Notes: generated by a model not told the origin, from the sequence alone. A stretch of DNA of 64,000 bases from Coenobita brevimanus (GCA_032717465.1 CM064632.1:21457425-21521424); one strand, 5' to 3'; shown: positions 1 to 11,689, counted from the first letter of the stretch. Numbers and translations: made by a program.

Positions 1-476
1 CCAATTCATATTTGCCCAATCTTTCCTCCACTTCTCTCTTATACTCTGCCTTTTTCTCATCCTCTTGTAACCTTTCCACTCTCCTTGCAACTACTCCTTC
101 CTCTCGTCTTTCCCTTCTTCTATTCCTCCATCTTACTTGCATCCTAATTCTGGCCACCACCAAGTAGTGGTCAGAAAGTCCACTCCCCCAACCTCTGTAC
201 ACTCTTGCATCCTTTACACATCTTCGCATCCTTTCATCCACACACACATAATAAATCATTGCCTTCCTTTCATTCAGTTCACCACCCATCCTTCTCATCA
301 CTCGCCATGTATACCTGTGGATCATTTTATGCCTGAAGAGGGTATTGGCTATCACCAACCCCCTCCCAGCTCAAATGTCCACTAACGCACTCCCATTCTC
401 ATCTATCTCAGCAGGCACACCCCACTCACCAACTATTCCATCCACCTTCACATTACCAACTTTATCAAATGTACCG
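1..476 (-). pseudogene. Non-LTR retrotransposon APE endonuclease fragment
   Basis: Read on the minus strand from about 476 to 1, one frame stays open apart from a single TGA at 371-373. It carries features of an APE-type endonuclease domain: GLVIANTLFRHK and the following YTWR, a block ending DARVYRGWGS, then LSDHYLVVARIRM, which matches the usual SDH catalytic region. A basic, charged linker follows, as is common between endonuclease and reverse transcriptase. The fragment is cut by the window edge on its 3' side and stops abruptly near 470, where a CR1-like element begins. The style is close to the LINE at 51.5 kb, so both may be one family; that is inference. The clade is not assigned. Confidence 0.8.
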
Positions 477-2162
477 TACAAAAAATAAAGATAGGATAGG
501 ACCACTCAGAACAGAATCAGGTGACATTACCAGTGAAGATAAAGAAATGTGCTCCATCCTAAATAATTATTTCATATCAGTATTCACCAAGGAAAATCTA
601 GGCCTGGTCCCTCAAGCAGCAAATATTTACCATGAGAATACGGAAAATATTCTTAGTAAAATAACCATTAGTAAGGAGGACGTACTGAAAGAAATTAATA
701 ACCTCAAAAATCGCCAGGTCCGGACGATATATATGCAAAAATTATAAAAGAAACCAAAGAATAATTATGTCAGCCACTTTTAACGTTATTTAATGACTCT
801 TTAAGTTCAGGAGAAGTTCCCGAGGCGTGGAAGACCGCAAACGTAGTGCCCATCTTTAAAAAGGGTGATAAATCAGCTGCGTCGAATTATCGTCCGATAA
901 GTCTAACGTCAATAGCAGGAAAAATGTTAGAGTCAATTTTGGCAAATAAGATTAGAGAACACTTAGAAAGATTTAATCTTATAAACGAAAGTCAGCACGG
1001 ATTCAGGCAAGGACGATCCTGCGTCACAAACTTGTTGTCATTCTACTCGGAGGTCTATGAGACAGTAGATAGCGATAAAGCTTACGATGTTATTTATCTG
1101 GACTTTAGTAGAGCTTTTGATAGGGTCCCACACGAAAGGTTAGTTAGAAAGGTTCGAGCACACGGTATAGACGGCGATATCTTAAAATGGATAGAATCCT
1201 GGCTGAAAGGACGAAAGCAGAGAGTATTAATAAATGGAACTAAGTCGGACTGGGGGTTAGTAACTAGCGGTGTACCACAGGGTTCAGTACTCGATCCCTT
1301 ATTATTTATCATATATGATCTAGACTTAGGAGTCAATAGCAGCATCAGCAAATTTGCCGACGATACAAAAATAGGGCGTATCATTAACTCGACTGACGAT
1401 TGCCATAACTTACAAAAAGACCTCGATACATTGTCCAAATGGTCTAAAACTTGGCAAATGGAATTTAACGTTGAAAAATGTAAAGTACTTAACGTAGGTA
1501 AGACCATTGGAGATACTAAATACAGCTTAGATAACAAAGAAATTAGCAAATCGGAATGCGAGAGAGATCTAGGAGTTATGATCAGTAACGACCTTAAACC
1601 AAGGCAACAGTGTATTAATGCGAGAAATAAAGCAAATAGGGTCCTAGGATTTATTTCGAGAAGCGTGAGCAATAGATCATCTAAAGTAATACTGAAACTT
1701 TATCTAGCATTAGTAAGGCCACATTTAGACTACGCAGTACAATTTTGGTGTCCTTACTATAGAATGGATATTAATTCGTTAGAAAATGTACAGAGAAGAA
1801 TGACAAAAATGATACATGACGTCCGGAACCTGTCATATGAAGACAGACTGAAAAGACTAAGTCTGCATTCGCTAGAGAGGCGTAGAGTAAGGGGAGACTT
1901 AATTGAGGTGTTTAAGTGGATGAGTGGTATAAATAAGGGAGATATTAGCAAGGTACTTAAAGTGAGCGTACAGGATAGAACTAGAAATAATGGTTTCAAA
2001 CTAGAAAAATTCCGTTTCAGTAAGGAAATCGGTAGAAATTGGTTTGGTAATAGAGTAGTAGACGAATGGAATAAGCTACCTAGTAAAGTAGTTGCCGCCT
2101 CTTCCATTGAGAGTTTCAAGCATAGGCTAGATAAGCATATGACAAATAAGGGGTGGATATAG
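469..2162 (+). pseudogene. CR1-like reverse transcriptase, frameshifted
   Basis: Two blocks make up the domain. The first (469-747) has the pre-RT motif ILNNYFISVFTKENL. Near a run of A at 706-710 the frame changes by one base. The second frame then holds SPGPDD (711-728) and an in-frame TAA at 762-764. The main block (846-2162, 438 codons) has YRPISLTS at residues 15-22, LDFSRAFD at 85-92, GVPQGSVL at 142-149, the catalytic FADD at 170-173, and a thumb and C-terminal region ending in IESFKHRLDKHM. Oddities: Gly after SVL is Asp, and two residues of the usual IYINDLD are missing. With a frameshift and a stop the copy is dead. Confidence 0.85.
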
Positions 2163-2461
2163 AATAAAGAAAATCTTATAACCAATACTAATTCATAATT
2201 TTTTTCTTTTCAGGTTACATTATGATAGTATTCTCCTTTCACACTTTCCTGTAAAATGTCCACGCCAGTTTTTCTATACGGCGTGGTGTTCTTTCTGACT
2301 TTTTCCTGCCGGCTTCGGCTGGAGGGTTTGGAGGGCGGGGGAGAGCCTTCTTCTTTGCTATCCTTATCTCATTCTAGTAGTTCAGTTACTCTTCTAGGAG
2401 CTGCCTAGCATGGGCCAACCGGCCTACTGCAGTTATCCTCTCTTCTTATGTTCTTATGTTC
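469..2461 (+). mobile_element. 5'-truncated CR1-like LINE
   Basis: A reverse transcriptase reading frame is followed by a ~300-bp 3' untranslated region. It ends in an eight-base tail repeat, TTCTTATG, just over two units at 2442-2461. Short octamer tails of this kind (ATTCTATG in vertebrates) are a known hallmark of the CR1 clade, which supports the assignment. The endonuclease and first ORF are missing, so this is a normal 5'-truncated copy. Its left end lies against another LINE fragment. The sequence after the tail does not continue that fragment, so insertion within it cannot be shown. Confidence 0.8.
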
Positions 2462-2917
2462 ATTACACCCAAATGCGGCACAGGTCGTGGGCATTTTTGG
2501 AGACTTAGGTTATTTGATGGTGAGTTACAACTTAGGACAGAACGTATCACACCTACAGCTGAACTACAACTAAAACCAGAGGTAGAATGAAGTCTACTTT
2601 GTTTCTGGCATTCTCCCTGAGGAATACCAGGTGGACACACAGCTGGAGGTATTAAAGGGTTAATAATCTCATGGCCACACCCACGGAGGTAGGATTAGGA
2701 CTCTTACCTCTATGGGCACAGCCATAGAGGTAGGAGTGCACAGCAATCTTCTTCAAGTCAGGTAGGTGTTGCCGTGACCTCTTGACTTGACCAATATGGC
2801 CGTTTGACAGTTCTCTGGCTTCACCGGAGCCTTCTCACGCCGACTCTACCCTATTCCTACCTCTATGGTCCGACCCTTTATTCTCGGTCGAAACTTTTTT
2901 TTTTTGGTGCGTACCCC

Positions 2918-2973
<56 letters not shown>

Positions 2974-3198
2974 AACATTAGCTAACATAATACAATGCTG
3001 GCAATTTGCATCCCATGAGGTATTCCTTTCAGTGCAAAAATGAAAAAAAAAAGTATGTTCAATAGACAACGAAAAAAAATGGCATCACTATAAAAAATAA
3101 AATAAGGATATAAGAACGTGCTTTTATTTATTTTTGGCTGGGACGTATCCTGACTAACTTTGGGGGTATCGTAATGTTTTTCCTATAGCGATTTATTT
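2462..3198. other. Unassigned sequence with (TC)n
   Basis: No gene seen. Two short blocks around 2675 and 2732 share the words GAGGTAGGA and CCATAGAGGTAGG with a third, inverted occurrence near 2860, so this may be an eroded repeat. A pure (TC)n microsatellite occupies 2919-2971. The stretch at 3168-3200 resembles the left end of foldback family 2. Confidence 0.4.
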
Positions 3199-3660
3199 TG
3201 CACATCAGTTTCCTCTAGTATGCACATCAATTTCCTCTAGTATGCACATCAATTTCCTCTAGTATGCACATCAGTTTCCTCTGGTATGCACATCAATTTC
3301 CTCTAGTATGCACATCAGTTTCTTCTAGTATGCACATCAGTTTCTTCTAGTATGCACATCAGTTTCCTCTAGTATGCACATTAGTTTCCTCTAGTATGCA
3401 CATCAGTTTCTTCTAGTATGCACATCAGTTTCTTCTAGTATGCACATCTATTTCCTCTAATATGTACATCAGTTTCCTCCAATATGCACATCAGTTTCCT
3501 CTAGTATGCACATCAATTTCCTCTAGTATGCACATCAGTTTCTTCTAGTATGCACATCTATTACCTCTAATATGTACATCAATTTCCTCCAATATGCACA
3601 TCAGTTTCCTCTAGTATGCACATCAGTTTCCTCTAGTATGCACATCAGTTTTCTCTTGTA
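3199..3660. repeat. 22-bp minisatellite, 21 units
   Basis: A head-to-tail array of a 22-bp unit containing GCACATCAGTTTCCTC, exactly 21 units by length, with 0-3 substitutions per unit. It begins directly after a block (AGCGATTTATTTTGCACAT) that matches the inner part of the family 2 foldback terminus. A complementary terminus, AAATCGCTAAGGAAGAGG, lies at 4073-4090. The array therefore probably expanded from the middle of a family 2 element. There are no unique spacers between units. Confidence 0.93.
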
Positions 3661-3759
3661 TATTACAGGTGCAAACTATGGCGAAATTAAGGCCATGGAA
3701 ATAACATACAAGACAGTGATATCGTAAAATATGCAGAATTAAGCGCTATGGAAGAAGTA

Positions 3760-4100
3760 GGGAAAAAGTATGGAAAAGAAATATCGAAATAAATGTGGAA
3801 AATAAATATGGAAAATAAATCCTTTCAGGAACGGACTCCAATCGAGTTATTAAATACCATCCTGTACAAAATGCACTATGATGCACATCGTGTCAAACAA
3901 TGGAGGACACAAGTTTCCCGCCGACGTGTCATTTTTTTTTTTTTTTACCCGATTCGTGTCGTGGTGCGCTTTACAGGTTGTTAAACAATCTAACGACTCA
4001 AACCACCTGTGCCTGAGAGAGTAAATATGGAAATAAAAATGGAAAATAAATATGGAAATAAATATGGAAAAGAAATCGCTAAGGAAGAGGTACAAAGACC
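3760..4100. repeat. Degenerate ATGGAAAATAAAT repeats and family 2 end
   Basis: Multiple imperfect copies of ATGGAAAATAAAT occur at 3793-3822 and 4027-4075. They are followed by AAATCGCTAAGGAAGAGG, the right-hand terminus of foldback family 2. No coding signal. Confidence 0.5.
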
Positions 4101-4734
4101 CCTACGCCTCATTGAAAACGAGTACGAGGACGTTAGTAAGGGCAAGACGACGTAGTACTAGTGAAGTTGCAAAAAATAAAAAATCTAGCCATTCGAGTTG
4201 GCATGGATTTTTGTATCACTTGTGTCATAAAGATATATTTTGCATAATACATCTTAAGTGTCTTATTTAAACCTTTTTAATATCTACGTGTGTTTGTGGA
4301 TGACACAGGAGTTGATAGTGATGTGTGATGCTCAGAAAAAAATAGCTGAGGAAGAGGTGAAACGAAGCCCTCTGTGCTACTGTGTGTCAGGGCGTGAAGA
4401 AGTTACGGGAAGGGTAAAGTGAGGTAGTATTTTGCTTGTCGTACGGCTGACAGGGAGGACAGACAGCTGGCGGTCGGGTCTGGGTGTTGCAGAGGAGGGG
4501 AGAACGGGGGCAGGGAAACATGGCGGGGAACTTATCAGGGAGGCTCGAGAAGGAGAGAGAATCAGTATTGCCTTGGATGTGTAGGAGTGTGTGTTGCTCC
4601 CGTCTCTAACCATCCACGTGGGCGGGAAGTCTTTCTCGTCCTCACACCCACACCCCTGATGGGAGTTATACCTATTTGTGCGGAACTAAATAGACTGATG
4701 TCACCTGTCTTCACTGAGAAATATTTGGAACTGC
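4101..4734. other. No gene seen
   Basis: Single-copy-looking sequence. A second partial family 2 word (GCTGAGGAAGAGGTGAAACG) occurs near 4346. A purine-rich stretch lies at 4440-4560. No coding, RNA or mobile-element signal beyond these. Confidence 0.35.
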
Positions 4735-4750
4735 TCTCCTGTACCTTGTG
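4735..4750. repeat. SINE target site duplication, left
   Basis: TCTCCTGTACCTTGTG, 16 bp, repeated exactly at 4919-4934. The pair brackets the tRNA-like element, as expected from LINE-machinery insertion. Confidence 0.9.
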
Positions 4751-4918
4751 GGGGGCGCGGTGACACAGTGGTAGCGCGCTGGACTTGTGATCGGGGGATT
4801 GCAAGTTCGAGCCTCGCCCGGGCTGTCGTGCCGGGAGGGGTAGCTCCCTCCTGTAACCCTAGCGGGGCTATATAGTCCAATACAGGGTTTAGCTCGGGGG
4901 AACTCCATTTCTCCCATT
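4751..4918 (+). mobile_element. tRNA-Thr-derived SINE, full length
   Basis: A 168-bp insert between exact 16-bp direct repeats. The head carries RNA polymerase III internal promoter boxes: box A TGACACAGTGG at 4761-4771 and box B GTTCGAGCC at 4805-4813, with tRNA-like spacing. The anticodon arm reads CTGGACTTGTGATC, and the T-arm region is AAGTTCGAGCCTCGCC. These are close to eukaryotic tRNA-Thr with anticodon UGU, so that is the likely ancestor. An unrelated ~90-bp body follows, ending CTCCATTTCTCCCATTT rather than in a plain poly(A). The acceptor stem does not close, so it is not a functional tRNA gene. Confidence 0.9.
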
Positions 4919-4934
4919 TCTCCTGTACCTTGTG
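4919..4934. repeat. SINE target site duplication, right
   Basis: Exact second copy of the 16-bp sequence at 4735-4750. Confidence 0.9.
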
Positions 4935-7080
4935 CTGAAATATATACGATTTAGCTCTATCCTCATCCGTTGCTGGGAACTGCACGATGATATGTACAAG
5001 CGAAATTATACCGTGTGTCTACAATTAAGTGGCACGAAGAAATAGCTTGATTATCTGAAACTGTTAAAAATCATTGCACATTTACACCTCCCATCCCTAC
5101 ACTCACACACGTAACTGGGAGTGTGTGTGATCGTGCGGAGTTAAATATAATGTCTTATCAATAATAGACAAGGAAAATGGTTACAGTCTTGAATATACAC
5201 TGAAATACATGCACTTTTTTCCGTATATCCAAGTGAGCTGAAAGTGCACATTTTAAGGTCGCAGTGGTCGTTAGGAAATATATATACCGTACGTACTCTG
5301 TCTTTCCTATATCGAAAAAAAGAGAAAAAATCCTACTCCAATACCCTGACGTGTGGACATATATGCAGTGTTATTGTTTGCTGCCAACTGGTAAAGAAAA
5401 AATATTGGTAAACCTTGTGCTATACCTAAACGTGTGAAATTTGTCTCTTACTAATTGTCTGGCACGGAACAGTACAATTTCTCCCACACTTAAATAATAT
5501 ATATAATTTTGTACGCCTATATCATCTGGCAGAGGAAAATAAAGCTGCGTCCTTTTCCTAACGTGTGAAAATATACTTCTGTTGCCAAGTTACATTCATC
5601 TGACAAGGAAGTTAATGATAAGTTTGCTTCCTTACCTGTGTGCAAAAAATACTTGATTTTTTGCCCCCATACTATCAACTGGTGAGTAAAAACACTGAAA
5701 AGGTTGCATTCGTACCGGCACGCGCGACAATACATGGTCTTTCTTCGCCCATCATAAAAAGAAAAAAAAAAAAAAAATACAGGACCAACGCTCTCGATTC
5801 GCTGCGTGTAAAGCATGATGCAGCGTAAAGATCGTATTTATGAGTAATTTCGCCAAAAAAGTTAAGGACCATGGCGATACCTTGATGATTGTGCCAAATG
5901 GTTTACTAATGATTATTCGCAGTTGTTGTGTCTCTTGTTCGGCTTATTTGTATAGCAAGTAAATTAAATACCGTATTAACATGGTTCGAAATATGGTCTC
6001 GCGAAAAAGCCAGCATTTTTCCCCTAGAGGAGGTATGAAAGTTTTGAAAGTCCCATGAAAGGTAATGTTTGCTAATGTATATTAAAAATTTTAGCCAGAC
6101 AACGCACCCCGACGTCTAGAGCTCCCTCACGAAATGTGAATTAAGGACAAATTAAAGGTGCATGCGACAGCGAGGCTCAGGTGTGAAGGTTGTGTGGTGG
6201 CGGGTGTGTTAGATGCTGGTTCGGAGAAGGCTAGGACACCGTTGATTTGAATGGCCGTGTGTAATCCGTTAAGGGAAATGACTGTAAAATGCATGGAGGC
6301 TTTAGAGCGAGCAAGTGCCGTGAACCCTTAAAGTGAAGTCGTCCTATAAAGTTTAAAGAAGAACAGATAATGTTAAATGTTGCAAAGATTAAGGGAAAAT
6401 AATTAGCTTGCTATGAAATCTAGTAGCGTTGACACAATATTCGTGTAAATTTTCGTATGAGACATACATAGACATACTTTTATCCGGGACATATGGGCGA
6501 ACACAGCGTGAAATTCTTTAAATTTCAAGCAAATGGAATTTCTGAAAGTATGAAAAGTTAGGGAAATAATTTGACTCTGAAATCCTTTTAAGCTTAATGA
6601 CGAGCAGTTACAACGAAATTAACGAGACTTACAAACGGCAACAGTTACATCCCTCTCGATCTTCTAAAACGTAAACACAACAGTACAAACAATTATTGTG
6701 AAGTAATTGAAAACCTAAACACAAACCAGCCTTTCAGCCAGATATATGCTGTATATATAGTGTTTTTGTAAGACTTAAGTGAAATTGTGTGTGTGAAATC
6801 CTATAGGGTATAACCATAATTGATTTATGAACCCTTTTAAGTAAATATAGAGAAGCTTTTAGTGACTTACATGGTCTGACGGAAGTACAACATAGTTTAA
6901 TCTCGGAACAGGTCTAACAAGGAAAACTGTAAGGCAAACAGTTAACGTGGAAAAAGATATTGTTTATGGCATCTTAAAAATATGTAAAGGAAATTGTTTA
7001 GCAAAGTCGAAACGACTAAAAAAAAAAAAAAAATGCATGGCAGTCTTAAATGTAAGAGTACATAATTTCATACATTTGCT
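4935..7080. other. A+T-rich sequence, no gene seen
   Basis: Mostly unassigned. Between about 5330 and 5720, a loosely conserved block with the words CGTGTGAAAAT and CAACTGGTAA or TCTGGCAAGGAA recurs at roughly 100-bp steps. This suggests a very old tandem array. No splice-flanked open frame or mobile-element motif was recognised. Confidence 0.35.
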
Positions 7081-7800
7081 AAGAAAATCACATGGCAAAG
7101 CCAAAGAAATACAACACTTCAAAACAGACCAAGAAAACCGTATAGCCTATCATATCAAACTGTCAACCCAGACTCCAAGAAAACAGTATTGAAAATTCGT
7201 AAAAGTGAACTAAGAAAATTTTACGGCAGTCTTAAAACACACTAAGAAAGCCGTATACCAAAATTCTGAAACTCTTAGAAAAAACACATATACCAAAATT
7301 ATGAAGCAGCCCTAAGAAAACCATAATACACCAGAATCTTGAAGCAGGCATAGAAATAAATACACTTAGACAGACTTATATCTAACTCTTGAAACACATT
7401 ACGAAAGCTGTATACCAAAATTTTGAAACTGAGAAAAACACATATACTAAAATTATGAAGCAACTCTCAAGAAAATCATACATTAGAATCTTGATGCAGG
7501 CATAGAAATAAATACACTTTGAAAGACATATCTAACTCTCGAAACAAGTTATTAGAAAGTCCAGTAACAAAGACTTGAACCTTAATTATAAAATTGTATA
7601 CAGAATCTTGAGACGGGATTTAAGAGAATCTTATGTGTACAAAACTATCTTGAAATAGACTCAAATAAACCTACAAAATCTAGAAAAAAATACGGTATAC
7701 TAAAACTCTTGAAACAGGATTTAAGAAAATCGTGTATTAAAAACTGAATCAAGCTTTGAAGAAAGTCGCATATAAAAATCTTGAAGAAAAAAATAAAAAC
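7081..7800. repeat. Degenerate minisatellite
   Basis: Around 18 diverged units of roughly 35-45 bp contain words such as AAGAAAATCGTATACCAAAA and CTTGAAACAGG. Two longer blocks, near 7260-7350 and 7395-7500, repeat one another (CACATATACCAAAATTATGAAGCA against CACATATACTAAAATTATGAAGCA in overlapping pieces), so duplication has acted at two scales. Non-coding. Confidence 0.6.
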
Positions 7801-8209
7801 TAATAAATATCGAATAAAAAAAAATAAAACTACGGCAGAGTTTTGTAAGTTTTAAGATACCTTATGCAGTCTTAATACAGACTTTTAAGACACCACATAG
7901 CAAAGTGTTCAAATTGTTTCATCATTGTTTATAACTCGCGCCGGCAAGGTCGCTGTTAAGAAATCTGGCGAAGTTGTAAAGTACCGGTATCTTCATAGTT
8001 TCTAAGTGGTTCCTCAGTTTACTCACCATCGTCACACTGACCCTCCAACCATGCTCGTAATGTGGGTCTCGCGTGGGCGGCTGTGGGTGGCCATGGGCGT
8101 GCTGATTGTGGGGTGGCACTCGGTCTTCCCAACTTCGGTCGTGGTGGAGACCATTCCTCTCGGTAAGTTGTAAAGAATGAGAGTTATTCCTCCGTTTACT
8201 CTGGCATGG

Positions 8210-8425
8210 CATAAAATTGCCATCTCTGCGTCTTGACTGTAAGTTTATATCAATAGATTAACACTAAAATATGGTGAGAGCCATGAAGAGGTCCTATGGA
8301 AAGTTATAGAACTGTATGCTATTTTTCTCTGCCTCGTGAAATTAGATGCAAAATGAAGAACTTGACATCAGATGTAAAACGAAGAAAATCTGGGCCATAT
8401 TAAAATGAAAAGTGAAAGGACTGGA
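8210..8425 (-). mobile_element. Foldback family 1 copy
   Basis: Contains the family words ATAAAATTGCCATCTCTGC, CAATAGATTAACACTAAAAT, ATATGGTG and AAAATCTGGGCCATATTAAA in the same order as the copies at 39.4 and 42.2 kb. It is diverged, and the terminal inverted repeats are eroded. No protein is encoded. Confidence 0.6.
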
Positions 8426-10077
8426 TCCTCATGAACCCGCTTCACTATACAGTAGTGCTGATGATTCCCCAAAGGTGTCGGTTTGTTTTCACCTGATAGA
8501 ACTGGGTCACTCCCACAACTTGAATATAAAGTCGTGGCTGCATGATATTTAGTGAGCCTTAGTTATAAAGTAAGAGTGAGAGTCCTTGATTACTGGTCTA
8601 ATTTACCAAAATTACACTTGGCCAGCAACTATGCTGAGAGGGACTAGAGATCTATGTCAGGTTAGAGCAAACGGGCAGCAGTTTCTCGCCTATTTTTATT
8701 GACTAGCTTCTCGTGAAATACTCCTCTATTGGATCGCCATTTCGAAACCCCCATTAATTAGTTTGGCTCCTGGTGGTTCTTCATATTACCTAATTGGTTT
8801 ATCTTGGTTCATCGTGGTTGCTTATGCCGGTATTTTGGTTGGTTTATTTTGATGGATGGTGTTTGCTCATGCCGCAACCCAACTGGTTTATTTTGGTTCG
8901 TTTATTTTGATTTACTGTGGTTGCTAATGCCCCTATGCAAATGATTCGTTGTGTTTCTTGGTGGTTCCTCATGTCCTGAACCCAGTGATTTATTTTGGCT
9001 CACATCGTAGTTCCTCATGACTCTGGTGCTCCCCTTCTACGGTGCATCCTCCAGTCACTATTGCGAATTTTCTCCTCAGGTCATGGGGTTAGATTTGCAA
9101 ACTTATGGCGAAGTCCTTGTCGCAGCTACTTTTTTCTGCAGGGAGAGCAACAGCGGAGACAAGATTCGGTACTCACTTTTCCTCCTCCTTGCAAAAACAA
9201 ACCTAACTTACAACCATCTCAGCGTCGTAACCAGGCTGTTCTCTTACAGGAAGAACAAGGGTTAAAGAAAGATCTTGCAGTCCAGCCCTTGTCGTCCATT
9301 ATAAAAAAAAAAAAAAAGCTCATAGTTAGAACTGGGAATTGATCGTAATTTTTTTTTTTTTAATGAATCTTAGCCAACAGATCTCATGTTTATGAAACTT
9401 TTGATAAGCATGAAAACTTTATAGCTTTGTAGTGCGTAGGTGTCACATTTTGTTTCCCAATGTTGCATCTGGAAGCAAGTTAGATTCATTATAGAAATGC
9501 CAGTCAGTGTTGTGTAATTGTACTCGAAAATTGTTCGTAAAGTATGAGTAATTTCTGTCTTGGTCTCAGTGTAATAATAACGTTATCAGCACAGTCCCAT
9601 ATTAACCCCTTTGACGTGTACGGGCTCGCCTCGAGGCCATCGTATTCGAGAACGTTGAAGAAAAAAAAAAAAAAAAAGCTACATTCGCTGAAGTCTTACG
9701 ACTACACGATCGAAAAGTCTCCCAGTCGCCTTTCCCGGATCAAACCCACACAAGGCCGTTAAACAAACTGAGGTAATATAACCACTAGATTCCCAGGCGC
9801 CTTGTAATAGACGTATATAATGAGTGCTTATTTCTTTCATTACAATGACGCCACTGTTTATTATATCTTTGTCACAGTATCTCGGGCGGTTTTATAAAAT
9901 TTAGGAGACTTTTCGAATAAGACGGAGCAGTTATAGCATGTACCGGTATATTATATAATCTGTTTACTACAGGGCTACAAAGGGGCTCGTATGGTCTGAA
10001 TAAAAATGTCTAGATGTAGCAAGAGGAACCAAAGAATAGTGTATTCTCCATTAGTCTGTCTGTCTGTCTGTCTGTCG

Positions 10078-10090
<13 letters not shown>
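8426..10090. other. No gene seen; loose GGTTTATTTTGG repeats
   Basis: From 8750 to 9010 a block with GGTTTATTTTGGTT, GTGGTTGCTAATGCC and related words recurs four times at ~60-70 bp, a decayed tandem array. Short A or T runs occur near 9302, 9348 and 9660. Near 9600 there is one TTAACCCCTTTGACG word, a motif also seen near 24.9, 25.1, 34.0, 34.6, 51.2 and 54.2 kb. Confidence 0.4.

Positions 10091-10130
<40 letters not shown>
10091..10130. repeat. (TC)n at left duplication boundary
   Basis: Pure (TC)20 preceded by TCTG repeats. Equivalent (TC)n tracts lie at the internal junction (14608-14628) and the right boundary (19112-19136). Confidence 0.95.
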
Positions 10131-10134
<4 letters not shown>

Positions 10135-10344
10135 AAGGAAAATACTCCAGGAACCTTTTATAGCTTCGGCATAGACCGAAGATTTCCAGCGTGGCGTAAA
10201 TTACCTAAAGTAGTTAAATTTTGAGTTTCCGGGGTAATGGACAGGAGAAAAATATCACCACGATTTTCACTGTTGTCTGACCTACTTTTCTATGTTTAGG
10301 TGGGGAGAGAGAACCCGAAACAAGGATTTTTCATTTCCTTACGA

Positions 10345-10640
10345 ACCTGATTGAAAAGATTAATGAAGCTGAAAGTAATAAGGTTGGAAAGATTAATGAA
10401 GCTAAAAGTAATAAGGTTGAAAAGATTAATGAAGCTAAAAGTAATAAGGTTGAAAAGATTAAGGAAGCTAAAAGAAATAAGGTTGAAAAGGTTAAGGAAG
10501 CTAAAAGTAGTAATGTTGAAAATTTTAAGGAAACTGAAAGTAATAAGGTTGGAAAGATTAAGGAAGCTAAACATGGTAAAAGTAATAAGGTTGAAAAGAT
10601 TAATGAAGCTAAAAGTAATAACGATGAAAATGTTAAGTAA
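10345..10640. repeat. 33-bp minisatellite in copy A
   Basis: About nine units of 33 bp containing TTAATGAAGCTAAAAGTAAT. The length is a multiple of three, so it stays open as an 11-residue repeating peptide; this is not evidence of a gene. The matching place in copy B (14850-14890) has a single unit, so the array expanded (or contracted) after the duplication. Confidence 0.9.
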
Positions 10641-10849
10641 GCTAAAGGTAGTAAGTTATCTCCCCCTTGCTAGTTCGTGGGAAGTGAGACAGGTTTGTGT
10701 GCGACACAAATGCTAGGCGGTGAGATTGCAACATCCTTACGTTAATACAGACATTTCCCAGTTGAAATAGTTTTGTATGCACGCGTAGATGGAGAATTAT
10801 AATAGAACTAAATTTTCTTGTTATTAACTAAGAATAGTCTTTGTTCGGG

Positions 10850-11640
10850 AATATGGTGGCGATTTTTGAGAAAAACCACGAAAGCAACATTTTCAGTACA
10901 TTGAGAAGTTTTGAAGTGATATTTGTGGGTCCATTTAGTGATATTAGTTGCCGAGATATCACAGTTTTGGTGCTCGATTTTGCGTTTTTTTTTAATTTTT
11001 ATTTTTTTTTTAATAGCAATGCAGTGGCGAATTTTCTGGAAGTCACTTAACAGAAACGAGTATTACTTTTCCATAAGCGTTCCATCGATGTGCTTATGTC
11101 TGCTGTAGGTTGAAGTCTTCGGAAAAAATTGTTTGGTGCTGTTTTTTTTTTTTTTTTTTTCCCTGAGTATGGTGGATAATTTGGCGAAAAACTACTTAAG
11201 TACCATCTATAACTGTTTCTTAAGCTTTGTAATTATGTGGCCTAATTCGCTCTAGGTTTAGTCGTTTCCAGAATAACTTACTTTTGGGGCTGTCGAGGGT
11301 GAATTTACGTCTTATAGAGTTTTTTCGGCAATATGGTGGCGGATTTTCAGAAGTCATTTAAATAACACATAATACAATTTCGTTACCTTTCAAACTATGT
11401 ACTGTACGTAGATCCGTGAGTGCTTTGATAGGCTCGGAAATTACACGGTTTCAGTGCTGTTTGGTGCTCAGGTGTATTTATTTATTAATTTTTTGGTTTT
11501 ATCGGTATAGTAGCGAGTTTAAAGGAAGTTACTTAAGTCACACGTGTCACCTTTCCATAAATTTTCCAATGATGTGTGTAGATATTTTCTTACATCATCA
11601 GTCTCCGAAATAACACAAATTCGGTCCCTTGCTTGGTATA
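10850..11640. repeat. Degenerate ~165-bp tandem array, five units
   Basis: Five diverged units start near 10853, 11020, 11169, 11331 and 11507. Each runs through ATGGTGGCGAATTTT, GAAGTCACTTAA, a TTTCCATAAGC-type block, GTAG plus a GAAATAACAC- or GATATCACAG-type block, then TTTGGTGCT and a T-run. The unit length is in the nucleosome/satellite range. Copy B holds the same array at 15080-15660, resumed at 16780-16930, broken by a LINE. Confidence 0.7.
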
Positions 11641-11689
11641 CTATAGGGTAAAGGTGAACTAACAGCATTCTGGCTCGTTACGCCATTAA

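Noticed and set aside
3199..3660. CRISPR-like regular repeat
   Set aside because: Units are directly adjacent with no spacers and the context is eukaryotic; it is a minisatellite.
4751..4823. Functional tRNA-Thr gene
   Set aside because: The acceptor stem is not closed, the anticodon stem has a mismatch, and the segment is part of a 168-bp insert with target duplications; it is a SINE.
10351..10716. 121-codon basic protein with KLKVIRLKRL repeats
   Set aside because: A 33-bp minisatellite that is a single unit in the duplicated copy B, where no protein is maintained.
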